Of a DNA stretch of 64,000 nucleotides, positions 56,620-64,000 are shown piece after piece. How positions within the stretch are numbered: position 1 is the first letter of the stretch; each line of letters begins with the position of its first letter. Source of the DNA: Methylomagnum ishizawai (GTDB lineage Bacteria > Pseudomonadota > Gammaproteobacteria > Methylococcales > Methylomonadaceae); the NCBI GenBank assembly GCA_945861705.1, contig CAMAVM010000002.1:62001-126000 (forward strand). The letters are read 5' to 3'. A program made the translations under genes and the position numbers. The notes beneath the pieces are model-generated. The model was not told the origin of the DNA, ran no database searches, and saw nothing but the letters and a program-made list of their open reading frames with translations.

Positions 56620-57563
56620 AAGGATTAGCTCTAAAAGAACGCTACGGACTGGACCGATTTTTCTTAGGTGAACGAACTGTGGACGGCAAGCCACTAACCC
56701 TCAATCAGCGGCGAATCTTTATTTTGCCAACGCAACGCGGCCTGGGTTTCAGCTTGTTGATCCTGCTGCTGGCACTGATTGCCTTCGTGTACAACAACAA
56801 TCTGGCGTATATGCTGGCCTTTTTGCTGGGCAGTATTTTTTTTATCACCATACTGCATACCTATAAATCCCTAGCGGGATTGACAGTCCAGGAAGGCCAA
56901 ACCCTAGCCGTGTTTGTTGGCGAGGCGGCGGGGTTTGGCGTACATATCGACAATCCCACCTCAGTCGAACGCTATCATCTGCAAATAAAAATCAAGGCGG
57001 TCGAGCATTTCAACCTAAAAGCCAATAGCAAGGCGCATCTTACCTTATACGACCTGACCCAGAAAAGGGGTTGGCATTCGGCGGGGACGGTCACTGTTTT
57101 TAGCGCCTATCCACTGGGCTTGTTCCGCGCTTGGTCGCCGATAAGGTTTAGCTCGAAAGCGTTGGTGTACCCCAAACCTGCAAACCAGGAAATCCCCTTT
57201 CCAGAAACAGGATCAACCAAAAACCAGCAAGGCCGGTTCAAAAAAGGCGGTGATGAATTTTATGGTTTGCAAAGCTATCAGGCTGGCGATCCGATCAGGC
57301 ATTTGCACTGGAAAGCCTACGCGAAAGGCCTAGGTCTGTTCAGCAAGCAATACGGCGGGGAAAGTTCGGCAGAAATCTGGCTGGATTATGGGCATGCCCC
57401 AGGGCAATCGCTGGAAGAACGCTTGAGTTACTTATGCCGCTGGGTGGTAGATGCAGAACAAGCGGGATTAAGTTACGGATTCGTGTTGCCCGGTTTACGG
57501 CTAGAACCCAGCAATGGCCCAGCACATTACCGGAAATGTCTGGAAGCGTTGGCGTTGTTTTAA
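56616..57563 (+). CDS. DUF58-domain protein
   Basis: The 315-residue protein starts at a TTG that overlaps the moxR TGA (TTGA at 56616-56619). Two N-terminal membrane helices lie at about 38-75 (LGFSLLILLLALIAFVYNNN and YMLAFLLGSIFFITI). The DUF58 core is GDEFYGLQSYQAGDPIRHLHW, with WKAYAKGLGLFSKQYGGE. DUF58 proteins resemble VWA adaptors and pair with MoxR. In many Pseudomonas-like genomes a TgpA transglutaminase-like gene follows; here it does not, but a TgpA-type C-terminus appears at 63797. Confidence 0.9.
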   Translation: MKGLALKERYGLDRFFLGERTVDGKPLTLNQRRIFILPTQRGLGFSLLILLLALIAFVYNNNLAYMLAFLLGSIFFITILHTYKSLAGLTVQEGQTLAVFVGEAAGFGVHIDNPTSVERYHLQIKIKAVEHFNLKANSKAHLTLYDLTQKRGWHSAGTVTVFSAYPLGLFRAWSPIRFSSKALVYPKPANQEIPFPETGSTKNQQGRFKKGGDEFYGLQSYQAGDPIRHLHWKAYAKGLGLFSKQYGGESSAEIWLDYGHAPGQSLEERLSYLCRWVVDAEQAGLSYGFVLPGLRLEPSNGPAHYRKCLEALALF

Positions 57564-57638
57564 TATTAACTACGCAAAGCCGATAGCAGTTGAAAAGTTG
57601 GGTTACGTCAGTAAATAGCCTATACATTATCGATTACA

Positions 57639-58307
57639 TCAAAATAATTTACCCAACAACTTCGCCACTGTTTCAATTAAATCTATTTCCAGCGCACTAC
57701 CAAAACCACCACTGGTATTAGCATAATCGGTCGCCGTATGGGGAAGAACATCCTGTTTCTGTTGTTTTTGCTTTTTCAGGTCTGCCGCGTGTTCTTGATG
57801 TAACAATTGACCACCGGCTTTTTTCCATTCCAGTAAGTGCGTCAGTTCACCACTGTCCAGCCAAATGCCGTGGATAATGCATTGGTCAACGACCACACCA
57901 CTGCGTTGACCGAAATTGACTCGGTTCATGTGCCTTCGACAATCAGGACACTTAAGATAGCGTATTTTTTCAGGCTTGCGGTAACGGTCTTTGTTGATGT
58001 TATCGATATGTTCACGATTAATATCAAAGACATTAGAAACCGAGCTTTGCAAGATCAACTCTATTTCACCTTTATCGAAAAACAAGCCGTAGCAAGTTTG
58101 ACAGCGTTCAACAGCTAATGGCTCTGGCGTTTTTAAGCCAATAGTTTGTAGCGGTTTGTCACAGTTTGGACAGATCCGCTTGCTATGCAGTTTTTCTACT
58201 TTATACGGATGCTTGGCATGTAAATCGACATCGCTGCGCGTATTACAATACAGACAGCGATTGGTATTGGCAGGCAACGCCGCCGAGCAAGATGAGCATC
58301 TAGCCAT
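57639..58307 (-). CDS. TFIIB-type zinc-ribbon protein
   Basis: The 222-residue protein has several zinc knuckles: CSSC (4-7) and CLYC, then CPNC with CQTC, and CPDC with a later Cys before HGIWLDSGEL. The pattern CPxC ... GxWxDxGE is that of the zf-TFIIB family. The 35-residue charged C-terminal part (LKKQKQQKQ) is variable. It lies 18 bp after the SPFH gene, in the same direction, so the two probably form an operon. It may be a regulator or chaperone partner of the SPFH protein; no experiment is known to me. Confidence 0.75.
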   Translation of the reverse strand: MARCSSCSAALPANTNRCLYCNTRSDVDLHAKHPYKVEKLHSKRICPNCDKPLQTIGLKTPEPLAVERCQTCYGLFFDKGEIELILQSSVSNVFDINREHIDNINKDRYRKPEKIRYLKCPDCRRHMNRVNFGQRSGVVVDQCIIHGIWLDSGELTHLLEWKKAGGQLLHQEHAADLKKQKQQKQDVLPHTATDYANTSGGFGSALEIDLIETVAKLLGKLF

Positions 58308-58325
58308 GATTTATCCGCACCCGAT

Positions 58326-59339
58326 TTATAAAGCGTCCAAAATTGCTTGTCTTTTATCGGCGTATTCCTGGTCGGAAATCAAGCCATCTTTGTTAAGTTC
58401 TTTAAGTTGTGCCAATTTGCTCGCAACGTCGTTTGCAGGTTGTGCTGTTGGGGCGGCGGGTGCATTTTGCACCCCTTGTGCCATCGCTTGCCCCAGACCT
58501 ATACCCGCACCTAAACCTACACCAGCACCTGCTGCACCGCCTTCATTACGTGCGGCTTCGCGCATGGCTTCAAGTTGTTGCAGCTTTGCATAATCCACAC
58601 CTGCGGCTTGTGCGGCATGCGCTTCGGCGGTGACATTGGCAATACGGTTTATACGCGTCAGGGTTTCTTCGTCGAAGCTCGTGCCTTCGATGCGGAAATC
58701 GGTCATCTCAAAACCGAGTTTACCAAAATCGGCATTTAATTTTGCCGATACGCCGTCGGATATTTCGTCACGACTGGCATCAATATCCGTGTATGAATAT
58801 TTGCTTTCGGCAAGAAAGTCACTCAGTGGATGAATAATTCGTTCGGACATAACTTTGCGAAAATCTTCAACCAGAAAATCGCCGTGGCTACCGACCACAT
58901 TGACGAAAAACCCGCGCCCATCAGATATGCGGTAGCTGTAATTGCCGTAAGCTTTTAATCCTACAGGAAATTTGTACTTGGGGTCTTCGTATTTGATGCT
59001 CGAAGTTGTACCCCATTTTTGGTTGAGAATTTCGGTACGACGAAAAAAATAAATGCCGACTTTGTGGTGACTTTCAAAAAACTGCATGAAGTTTTTGATC
59101 GTCGTCCAAAACGGGATGTTGGCGGTTTCCAGCGTAATCAGGCATTGCTCCTCGAGCACCGCCTGTACCTTGCCTTCGTACACGAAAATGCAGCCCTGCC
59201 CAGGACCGACAATCAACTTGGAGGCGTTTTTGATTTCGTCGCCATTGTCGCTCCATTCATAAAATAAGGTATCGGGATTGGGATCGCTCCATTCAATAAC
59301 CGAACGAAACTGCCGTCTAATACTGTCGAAAAGTGCCAT
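58326..59339 (-). CDS. SPFH-domain protein with C-terminal SHOCT segment (YdjI-like)
   Basis: The 337-residue protein shows an SPFH-like core: IVGPGQGCIFVYEGKVQAVL, PVGLKAYGNYSYRI and FRIEGTSFDEETLTRIN. The middle region is Ala/Gly-rich with low complexity (GGAAGAGVGLGAGIGLGQAM, about 267-286). The SHOCT-like end is LAQLKELNKDGLISDQEYAD. This is the YdjI/virion-core-like subgroup. No signal peptide is present. The zinc-ribbon gene lies 18 bp downstream, which suggests they work together. Confidence 0.82.
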   Translation of the reverse strand: MALFDSIRRQFRSVIEWSDPNPDTLFYEWSDNGDEIKNASKLIVGPGQGCIFVYEGKVQAVLEEQCLITLETANIPFWTTIKNFMQFFESHHKVGIYFFRRTEILNQKWGTTSSIKYEDPKYKFPVGLKAYGNYSYRISDGRGFFVNVVGSHGDFLVEDFRKVMSERIIHPLSDFLAESKYSYTDIDASRDEISDGVSAKLNADFGKLGFEMTDFRIEGTSFDEETLTRINRIANVTAEAHAAQAAGVDYAKLQQLEAMREAARNEGGAAGAGVGLGAGIGLGQAMAQGVQNAPAAPTAQPANDVASKLAQLKELNKDGLISDQEYADKRQAILDAL

Positions 59340-59469
59340 AAAAGTTCTCCACTGGGCTAAGTAGTGGTTTCATGTTAGTTGAAATGGTTGAAATAGCAAC
59401 AATAGGTAGCTAGGTTTGGATGATGTTTGATTTTTTGGGTAAAACTGTGTGGAATTATGACACCAAAAT

Positions 59470-59792
59470 TTAAAAATTCTTGCTTAAATGATTCAGTACA
59501 TTTGTTGCTTTCATCACTGTTAGGCAAGCCGTAGCCAAGATATTTTCACGAATTCCCGATTTCTTTTTGACCTTATGTTTGGCGTTGTTGTAAAGCACTT
59601 TTGCCCTCAGCACTTCAAAACTATAGCCACAGCCTTGCCTTGCAATTGACTTGAGTGGTTGTTGGCTGATTCTGTATACGCATTGGTGACCCTGTGGTCG
59701 AAGTAGTTAAATACCTCTTTGTGCCAGTTACCTATTGCCCTATCCAAAAGCTTGCTCATTTTGGCGAAATTTCTCAAACAGCAGCATATCAA
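59470..59792 (-). pseudogene. ISL3-family transposase, C-terminal remnant with a frameshift
   Basis: The frame from 59792 reads LLDRAIGNWHKEVFNYFDHR, then VTNAYTESANN, and after a one-base loss near 59656 continues in another frame as ARQGCGYSFEVLRAKVLYNN. It ends at the TAA 59470-59472 after VLNHLSKNF. These are the conserved C-terminal blocks of ISL3 transposases. The N-terminal three quarters are missing. The terminal repeat at 59439 lies 13 bp beyond its stop, as expected. Confidence 0.85.
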
Positions 59793-59913
59793 CTAATGCT
59801 GCAACTGGCTTCACAGCATGGGTAATAATAATTTGCTCATGCTGGTATTGAACTTCATTAAGCAGCTCGCTTAAGTTCTGCTGCACTGTCATGGCAGAAG
59901 TTTCTCGAATCAT
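59740..59913 (-). pseudogene. Phd/YefM-type antitoxin, orphan with truncated C-terminus
   Basis: Starting from the ATG at 59913, the 57 residues read MIRETSAMTVQQNLSELLNE and then HEQIIITHAVKPVAALVDML, the Phd fold with its DNA-binding N-terminus. The C-terminal toxin-binding tail (LLFEKFRQNEQAFG) is cut short where the ISL3 remnant begins, near 59755. No toxin gene is on the same strand within reach. It may still bind DNA but is unlikely to neutralise a toxin. Confidence 0.7.
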
Positions 59914-60049
59914 TGTTAAAAACTCAGTGAAAGCGTGATTGCACAGGTGATTTTCAATGTAACAGACTAAGTGTCCTCGATTCAATGTTCAATGACGGTT
60001 TGTTAGCGCGAAACCGTCTTACGGGTTAACCATATAATTATAATCATGT

Positions 60050-60069
60050 GGGCGGGTCTCGACCCGCCC
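60050..60069. repeat. 20-bp GC-rich palindrome (REP-like)
   Basis: GGGCGGGTC and GACCCGCCC (60050-60058, 60061-60069) form a 9-bp stem with a 2-base loop, and CCCGCC continues past it. This is a short high-GC hairpin in an otherwise average region, at the start of the frameshifted phage-type gene. A second hairpin, GACGGTTT/AAACCGTC, lies just upstream (59994-60018). Confidence 0.6.
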
Positions 60070-60084
60070 TACAACCCGCCGTAC

Positions 60085-60754
60085 GAGGTTGGGAAGCGCA
60101 AGGCATCTGCTTTTACAGCCGTCCCCAAAATAATTGAAAAAGGTGTGATAGTCGATGTTGAACTGAACTGGAAAGGCAGGGGTTATGACGGCTATACGCT
60201 GGCTGCGCCGATCAGCATTGCAGGTGAGGCGTATGTCGGCGTGGCAATTGTCCACAAGGACAAGCCACGGGTTTTATTTGCAGGAAGTGGTGGTGTTGGA
60301 ATCACTCCAGCGCGATCCCTTCAAGACCGAAGCATTGACCGACACGGATGCCGCGCTAAACGGAGGACACGCTGGAGCTATAGCCAGTATGCTACAGGGC
60401 ATTTTCAAAGTCAATAAGGTTGATATTTCCAAAGCCCTCGACAAAAACGGCGAGCCGCAGGCATTGAAAGACCCGTACCGGACGACCAGGACAGGCGGCA
60501 TTGCCAAAACCAGTAACATAGGCAACCCGAACATCAAGGACGGGATCACGATGCCATCCGCATTCCGTGACGAAATCGCGGGTTGGGGTTATGTCAGCCA
60601 AAGCCCATATTCGTACAGCTTTTACAACATGCCCAGCAAAAGCTGGGATTCCACGCCGGAAGGCATTGTCCGTATATCAGACCATTGGAATTTTTTTTCC
60701 AGCGGGTCAATGCACATGGTCACGGATAAAGAGGTGCCGAACAACACGCATTGA
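60085..60754 (+). pseudogene. phage-type polyvalent/MuF-toxin-like protein, frameshifted remnant
   Basis: Two overlapping frames join into one coherent protein if one base is skipped near 60265. The first reads AVPKIIEKGVIVDVELNWKG and GEAYVGVAIVHKDK; the second reads GFYLQEVVVLESLQRDPFKT and ASMLQGIFKVNKVDISKALD, ending SDHWNFFSSGSMHMVTD at 60754. The R-F-Y-L-H-E-V-like block and the SDHW end recall large phage polyvalent proteins with nuclease or peptidase domains. No start codon of normal context is present, and the 5' end abuts the GC-rich palindrome. I rate the family match as tentative. Confidence 0.45.
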
Positions 60755-60775
60755 GCCAAGGCGCGGCACAAGGAA

Positions 60776-60852
60776 GTAGGATGGATAAGCTCAGCGCATC
60801 CATCAAATATAATCCCTGGGAAAGATGGATGTGCTACGGTTATCCATCCTAC
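60776..60852. repeat. REP-like inverted repeat (GTAGGATGGATAAGC type)
   Basis: GTAGGATGGATAA (60776-60788) pairs with TTATCCATCCTAC (60840-60852), with inner blocks GCGCATCCATC (60794-60804) and GATGGATGTGC (60824-60834) also complementary. The 77-bp hairpin looks like a common dispersed repeat. It follows the frameshifted phage-type gene. Confidence 0.7.
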
Positions 60853-61375
60853 ACCTTACTTCCGAAGACAAAGTATAGGCTTTTAGTTCCTTAAGCTCTT
60901 CATCTGTCGGTACGCCCCTGTCGCGCAGCTTTGCCAATTTTCTATTTCTTCGATTGCGTTCATGCAGTACCTTAACTTGTGTTGGCTTATTAGAATTTGG
61001 TGGCCTGTTAGTGCCGCATCAGAACGGTTTTAACCGTTATGCACGGCAAATGGCGGTGTACTTTGGTTATTCCCTTGTTGATAACCGTATGGTGCTAAGT
61101 GATAATTTAACCACTTCTTGGAGCTTTGTGACTAAGCGTAGCCATATTATCAATTAAATCAAGCAGTAATTATGATTTGATGATGTTATTTGGCTAGGCT
61201 AATAGTGTCTTACTGTTATTCTCAGTCACTATTGAAAACTTATTTGGGTAGCATAAATAAATTTCAAAATTCCACACAGTTTTACGATTTTGACATTGGA
61301 TTTCAGGATGAATTTTCCACCCAGTTTTACCGATTACCCGATTTTTTAAAATACGAACACTACTACTCTTAATAT
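60853..61375. other. non-coding remnant region beside ppa
   Basis: No intact gene is supported. On the minus strand (about 60870-61015) a stop-free stretch reads KVLHERNRRNRKLAKLRDRG, then VPTDEELKELKAY, which looks like a coding fragment of unknown parent. Two inverted copies of the left IS end occur at 61268-61285 and 61315-61330. The rest is A/T-rich. Confidence 0.5.
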
Positions 61376-61996
61376 CTAAATCGTGTAATGCCCGTAGTGG
61401 TGTTGATAATCTGCCATTGCCCGTTTTATTACTTCGTGGGCTTCATCTCGTCCATAAACATCGGTTATTTCGCAAATAAGGTGTTCACTGGGCAGATGTT
61501 TATAAGTCAAAAAATAATGTTTTAAGCGGTCAATGTACGATTGTGGGCAATCCGAGACATCATTCCATTGCCGATAAAATTCATCACCCTTCATTACGGC
61601 GATTATCTTGTCATCTGCTTCACCGCTGTCCAGTAAGCGAAAACCGCCAATTGGTACTGCTTGTACCAGAATATCGCCGTGAGTTACGCTACGTTCGCTG
61701 AGGACGCAAATATCCAGCGGATCACCGTCACCTTTTATGACTTTTCTGCCTGACTTCATCCCTGCGTACTCCGCCACTTCCTCCGCACAATAGGTTTGCG
61801 GAATAAATCCGTACAACGTGGGAATCATATTGGAAAATTTTTGCGGTCGATCAATTCTGAGATAACCGCTGACTTTGTCGATTTCATATTTGATGGTATC
61901 GGATGGGACGATTTCGATGAACGCCGTCACTATGTTTGGGGTGTTATCACCGGCTTCTATGCCATGCCAGGGGTGGGCTTTGTGTCGAATACTCAT
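61376..61996 (-). CDS. ppa: inorganic pyrophosphatase
   Basis: Ppa hydrolyses PPi to drive biosynthesis. The 206-residue protein has FIEIVPSDTIKYEIDKVSGY, the metal site KGDGDPLDICVLSE, and DKIIAVMKGDEF. The family's usual length is about 175-210 residues, so it is complete. It stands next to the IS debris, without operon partners; thyA lies 79 bp upstream on the same strand. Confidence 0.93.
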   Translation of the reverse strand: MSIRHKAHPWHGIEAGDNTPNIVTAFIEIVPSDTIKYEIDKVSGYLRIDRPQKFSNMIPTLYGFIPQTYCAEEVAEYAGMKSGRKVIKGDGDPLDICVLSERSVTHGDILVQAVPIGGFRLLDSGEADDKIIAVMKGDEFYRQWNDVSDCPQSYIDRLKHYFLTYKHLPSEHLICEITDVYGRDEAHEVIKRAMADYQHHYGHYTI

Positions 61997-62074
61997 TGAA
62001 TCGTAGTTATGTTGCTGTGTTTATAGTCATGGAAACCTCATGTATTATCACGTTTATGCGATAAAAAGAACGTA

Positions 62075-62908
62075 TTAAACCGATATAACACCTTTGATGT
62101 GGTCATGGGTTTGGTAATCGGTGATAGCAAAATCGTCGTATTGGTAAGCAAAAATCGAATCTGGTTTCCGTTGGATGGTTAAGGTGGGCAGCGGATAAGG
62201 TTGTCTAGTTAATTGCAATCTGGCTTGTTCCAGATGGTTTAAATATAAATGCACATCACCACCCGTCCAAATAAAATCGCCCACTTGCAAATCGCATTGT
62301 TGTGCCACGATGTGGGTTAACAAAGCATAACTGGCGATGTTGAACGGTACGCCCAAAAACGTATCACAACTGCGTTGGTATAGCTGGCAGGACAGCTTGC
62401 CGTCCGCTACATAAAACTGGAAAAACGCGTGGCAAGGAGCCAGAGCCATTTTGCCGTTCGCTACATTTTGTTGTGGGCTGATGCTTTCATCCGGTAAATC
62501 CGCCACATTCCACGCCGATACGATCATACGTCGGCTGTTGGGTGTTTGTTTGAGTTGTTGTATTACCTGGGCTATTTGGTCGATGTGTTTGCCGTCCGGA
62601 GTCGGCCAGGAGCGCCACTGATAACCATAGATTGGCCCTAATTCGCCGTGTTCGTCCGCCCATTCGTTCCAGATATTAACCTTATGGTCGCGTAAATAAG
62701 CGATATTGGTCTCACCTTTCAAAAACCACAGCAATTCATGGATGATGGATTTGAGATGAATCTTTTTGGTTGTGACCAAGGGGAAGTCATCCGCCAGATT
62801 AAACCGCATCTGATGACCGAAAATGGACAATGTACCGCTGCCCGTTCGATCACCCTTTAAAGTGCCTTCCTGGAGAATTTTGTCAAGTAACTGCAAATAC
62901 TGTTTCAT
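62075..62908 (-). CDS. thyA: thymidylate synthase
   Basis: ThyA methylates dUMP using methylene-H4F. I chose the ATG at 62908 ([16 protein letters not shown], 277 residues) because it forms ATGA with the lgt stop and matches the family start. [18 protein letters not shown], the catalytic Cys region [32 protein letters not shown] and [14 protein letters not shown] are conserved. Length is normal. lgt lies upstream, as in enteric bacteria. Confidence 0.97.
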   Translation of the reverse strand: MKQYLQLLDKILQEGTLKGDRTGSGTLSIFGHQMRFNLADDFPLVTTKKIHLKSIIHELLWFLKGETNIAYLRDHKVNIWNEWADEHGELGPIYGYQWRSWPTPDGKHIDQIAQVIQQLKQTPNSRRMIVSAWNVADLPDESISPQQNVANGKMALAPCHAFFQFYVADGKLSCQLYQRSCDTFLGVPFNIASYALLTHIVAQQCDLQVGDFIWTGGDVHLYLNHLEQARLQLTRQPYPLPTLTIQRKPDSIFAYQYDDFAITDYQTHDHIKGVISV

Positions 62909-63687
62909 GTGGCTTTTTTGTGCGCCCAGTACAACATACCTGCACCAATTATAATCATCGGTGTTGACAGGATTTGCCCCATCGTCACCCAATCCAAGAC
63001 GAGATAACCCAAATGTGCGTCGGGCATACGGAAGAATTCGACAAAAAACCTAAAGCAGCCGTAGCAGAACAACGCCAATCCGGTTGCGCCCATCGTTGGT
63101 CTGGGCTTGCTGGTGTAAAGCCAAAGAATAACAAACAAAACCAAACCTTCTAGGAAAGCCTCGTAAAGCTGGGACGGATGCCGTGGCAACAAGCCTCCGT
63201 TAGGGAACACCATACCCCAAGGCACATCGGTAGTCCTGCCCCAAAGCTCGGAATTAATAAAGTTACCTAGCCGTCCCGCGCCCAAACCAATCGGACACAG
63301 CGGCGCAATAATGTCAGTCAATTGCAACATCGTGCAGTTTTGCTTTTTGCCAAACAGCCACATGGCAATAAAAACCCCCAACATGCCGCCATGAAAAGAC
63401 ATACCGCCTTGCCATATTTTAAAAATAATAAGGGGATTGCTGAGAAATTCACTGAAATTGTAAAACAGGATGTAACCTATCCTACCACCCAAAATAACAC
63501 CCATCGCGCCATAAGTGACTAAGTCTTCTATCGCCGCTGGCTTAATCGGGGACCAAGGCTGTTGCGCTCGTTTTTGCCCCAAAAACCACACCCCAGCAAA
63601 GCCAACCAGATACATCAAGCCATACCAGTGTACCTTTAATGGGCCAAGGGTGATTAGGACGGGGTCGATTTGGGGGTAGGTGAGCAT
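62905..63687 (-). CDS. lgt: prolipoprotein diacylglyceryl transferase
   Basis: Lgt attaches diacylglycerol to the lipobox cysteine of prolipoproteins at the inner membrane. The 260-residue protein has seven or so membrane helices, starting [17 protein letters not shown]. The signature [16 protein letters not shown] and [16 protein letters not shown] are intact. Its TGA overlaps the thyA ATG. The lgt-thyA order is common in Gammaproteobacteria. Confidence 0.97.
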   Translation of the reverse strand: MLTYPQIDPVLITLGPLKVHWYGLMYLVGFAGVWFLGQKRAQQPWSPIKPAAIEDLVTYGAMGVILGGRIGYILFYNFSEFLSNPLIIFKIWQGGMSFHGGMLGVFIAMWLFGKKQNCTMLQLTDIIAPLCPIGLGAGRLGNFINSELWGRTTDVPWGMVFPNGGLLPRHPSQLYEAFLEGLVLFVILWLYTSKPRPTMGATGLALFCYGCFRFFVEFFRMPDAHLGYLVLDWVTMGQILSTPMIIIGAGMLYWAHKKAT

Positions 63688-63796
63688 GGGATTTTATGAT
63701 ATTGAATAAGCTTTTATTATAACTTAACTCATGCCAGAAAGTCAGGCGCGTCCAGTTAACCTCGTAGTAAGCTGGATTTCGTTCCTCAATCCGACC

Positions 63797-64000
63797 TCAA
63801 ATTTTAAACAAACTAACCAGCCTAGCCAACTGCTTTAAGACAGCCGCCGATGGTTTACTGCCGTATCGTTGGTCTATGAATGCTGCGGTGATTTCGTCTA
63901 TGTTAGCTGCCTGTTTCGGCAAAATTAGTTTAGTACGCTCGGCAAAATCCCTAGCACCTTCGCTTGTGTTTTTGCTTAGTTCCGCTTTGGCTAGTTTCTT
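63797..64000 (-). CDS. DUF4129/TgpA-type C-terminal segment (5' end outside window)
   Basis: A minus-strand frame stays open from the window edge to a TGA at 63797-63799 (67 residues). It includes SEGARDFAERTKLILPKQAA and IDEITAAFIDQRYGSKP. The A-R-D-F-A ... I-x-x-x-Y/F-x-x-x-R-Y-G pattern matches the C-terminal DUF4129 domain of TgpA-type transglutaminase-like membrane proteins, whose genes often follow MoxR-DUF58. Only the end is visible, so the assignment is partial. Confidence 0.7.
   Translation of the reverse strand, partial: KKLAKAELSKNTSEGARDFAERTKLILPKQAANIDEITAAFIDQRYGSKPSAAVLKQLARLVSLFKI

Larger units (their letters stand above)
59439..61285. mobile_element. decayed ISL3-type island bounded by 18-bp inverted repeats
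   Basis: GTAAAACTGTGTGGAATT at 59439-59456 has a perfect inverted copy at 61268-61285, which marks the ends of an element of 1.85 kb. Just inside the left end is the C-terminus of an ISL3-type transposase. The rest contains a truncated Phd antitoxin, a frameshifted phage-type gene and two REP-like hairpins, so several events are layered. A third, slightly diverged end copy (one mismatch in 16) lies at 61315-61330. Confidence 0.7.

Noticed and set aside
60050-60069. GC-rich palindrome as an intrinsic terminator
   Set aside because: There is no T-run on either side and no intact gene ends there; a REP-type repeat is the better reading.
60954-61157. 67-codon plus-strand frame beside the relic island
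   Set aside because: It contains the reverse strand of a better coding-like fragment and has no ribosome site.

Overview
The window looks like the chromosome of a gammaproteobacterial methanotroph of the order Methylococcales. Gene orders typical of Gammaproteobacteria (mla genes-murA-hisG-hisD; def-fmt-rsmB-DUF4390-ntrY-ntrX; LysM-dprA-smg-topA; rplM-rpsI; lgt-thyA) sit beside a C1-assimilation cluster (mtdA, glycerate 2-kinase, glyA, fhs) expected in a methylotroph with serine-cycle and H4MPT/H4F enzymes. The organism call is inference; there is no rRNA gene, and I found no tRNA gene and no CRISPR array.

Layout. 1-2.2 kb: trpD (cut by the window edge), trpC and murI. 2.3-4.6 kb: dodecin and the methionine-salvage genes mtnB-mtnD-mtnC. 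4.7-10.3 kb: a leftward Mla lipid-transport, murA, hisG, hisD block lacking mlaC. 10.5-16.6 kb: apaG-apaH, mpl, a POT-type transporter, and a DUF4124-SDR-CPXCG trio. 16.7-23.3 kb: a small secreted helical protein, an unrecognised 1365-residue envelope protein, an IS30 element inserted 35 bp upstream of that gene, and a periplasmic protein. 23.4-29.7 kb: purM, a PilZ protein, a fused MFS/spermidine-synthase-like protein, a cytochrome c4, a Nudix hydrolase and an orphan gene. 29.8-37.4 kb: the C1 cluster, transcribed leftwards as mtdA-gck-glyA-[R-M]-fhs, with a HindVP-type restriction-modification pair wedged between glyA and fhs. 37.8-40.2 kb: a secreted GlcG/HbpS protein, a small membrane-anchored protein, and rplM-rpsI with a consensus promoter and a strong terminator. 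40.4-47.2 kb: ntrX-ntrY-DUF4390-rsmB-fmt-def. 47.3-52.4 kb: a LysM gene broken by an in-frame TAA, then dprA, smg and topA. 52.5-59.3 kb: a lipocalin-like protein, a retropepsin-like protease, truD, a possible ubiC remnant, a DksA/TraR protein, MoxR-DUF58, a zinc-ribbon protein and an SPFH protein. 59.4-61.3 kb: a decayed mobile island with ISL3-type transposase debris, a truncated Phd antitoxin, a frameshifted phage-type gene and REP-like hairpins. 61.4-64 kb: ppa, thyA, lgt and the 3' end of a TgpA/DUF4129-type gene.

The most useful second looks are: the R-M pair inside the C1 operon; the LysM gene with one nonsense codon; dprA, whose N-terminus needs a non-standard start (CTG overlapping the previous stop); the IS30 transposase carrying a 51-bp double-hairpin insert in its catalytic core; an NtrX-type regulator lacking GAFTGA and the Walker B aspartate; and the 1.85-kb relic island bounded by 18-bp inverted repeats. 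I see no clearly new multi-gene system. The best candidates for unexplored biology are the 1365-residue envelope protein and the SPFH/zinc-ribbon pair.
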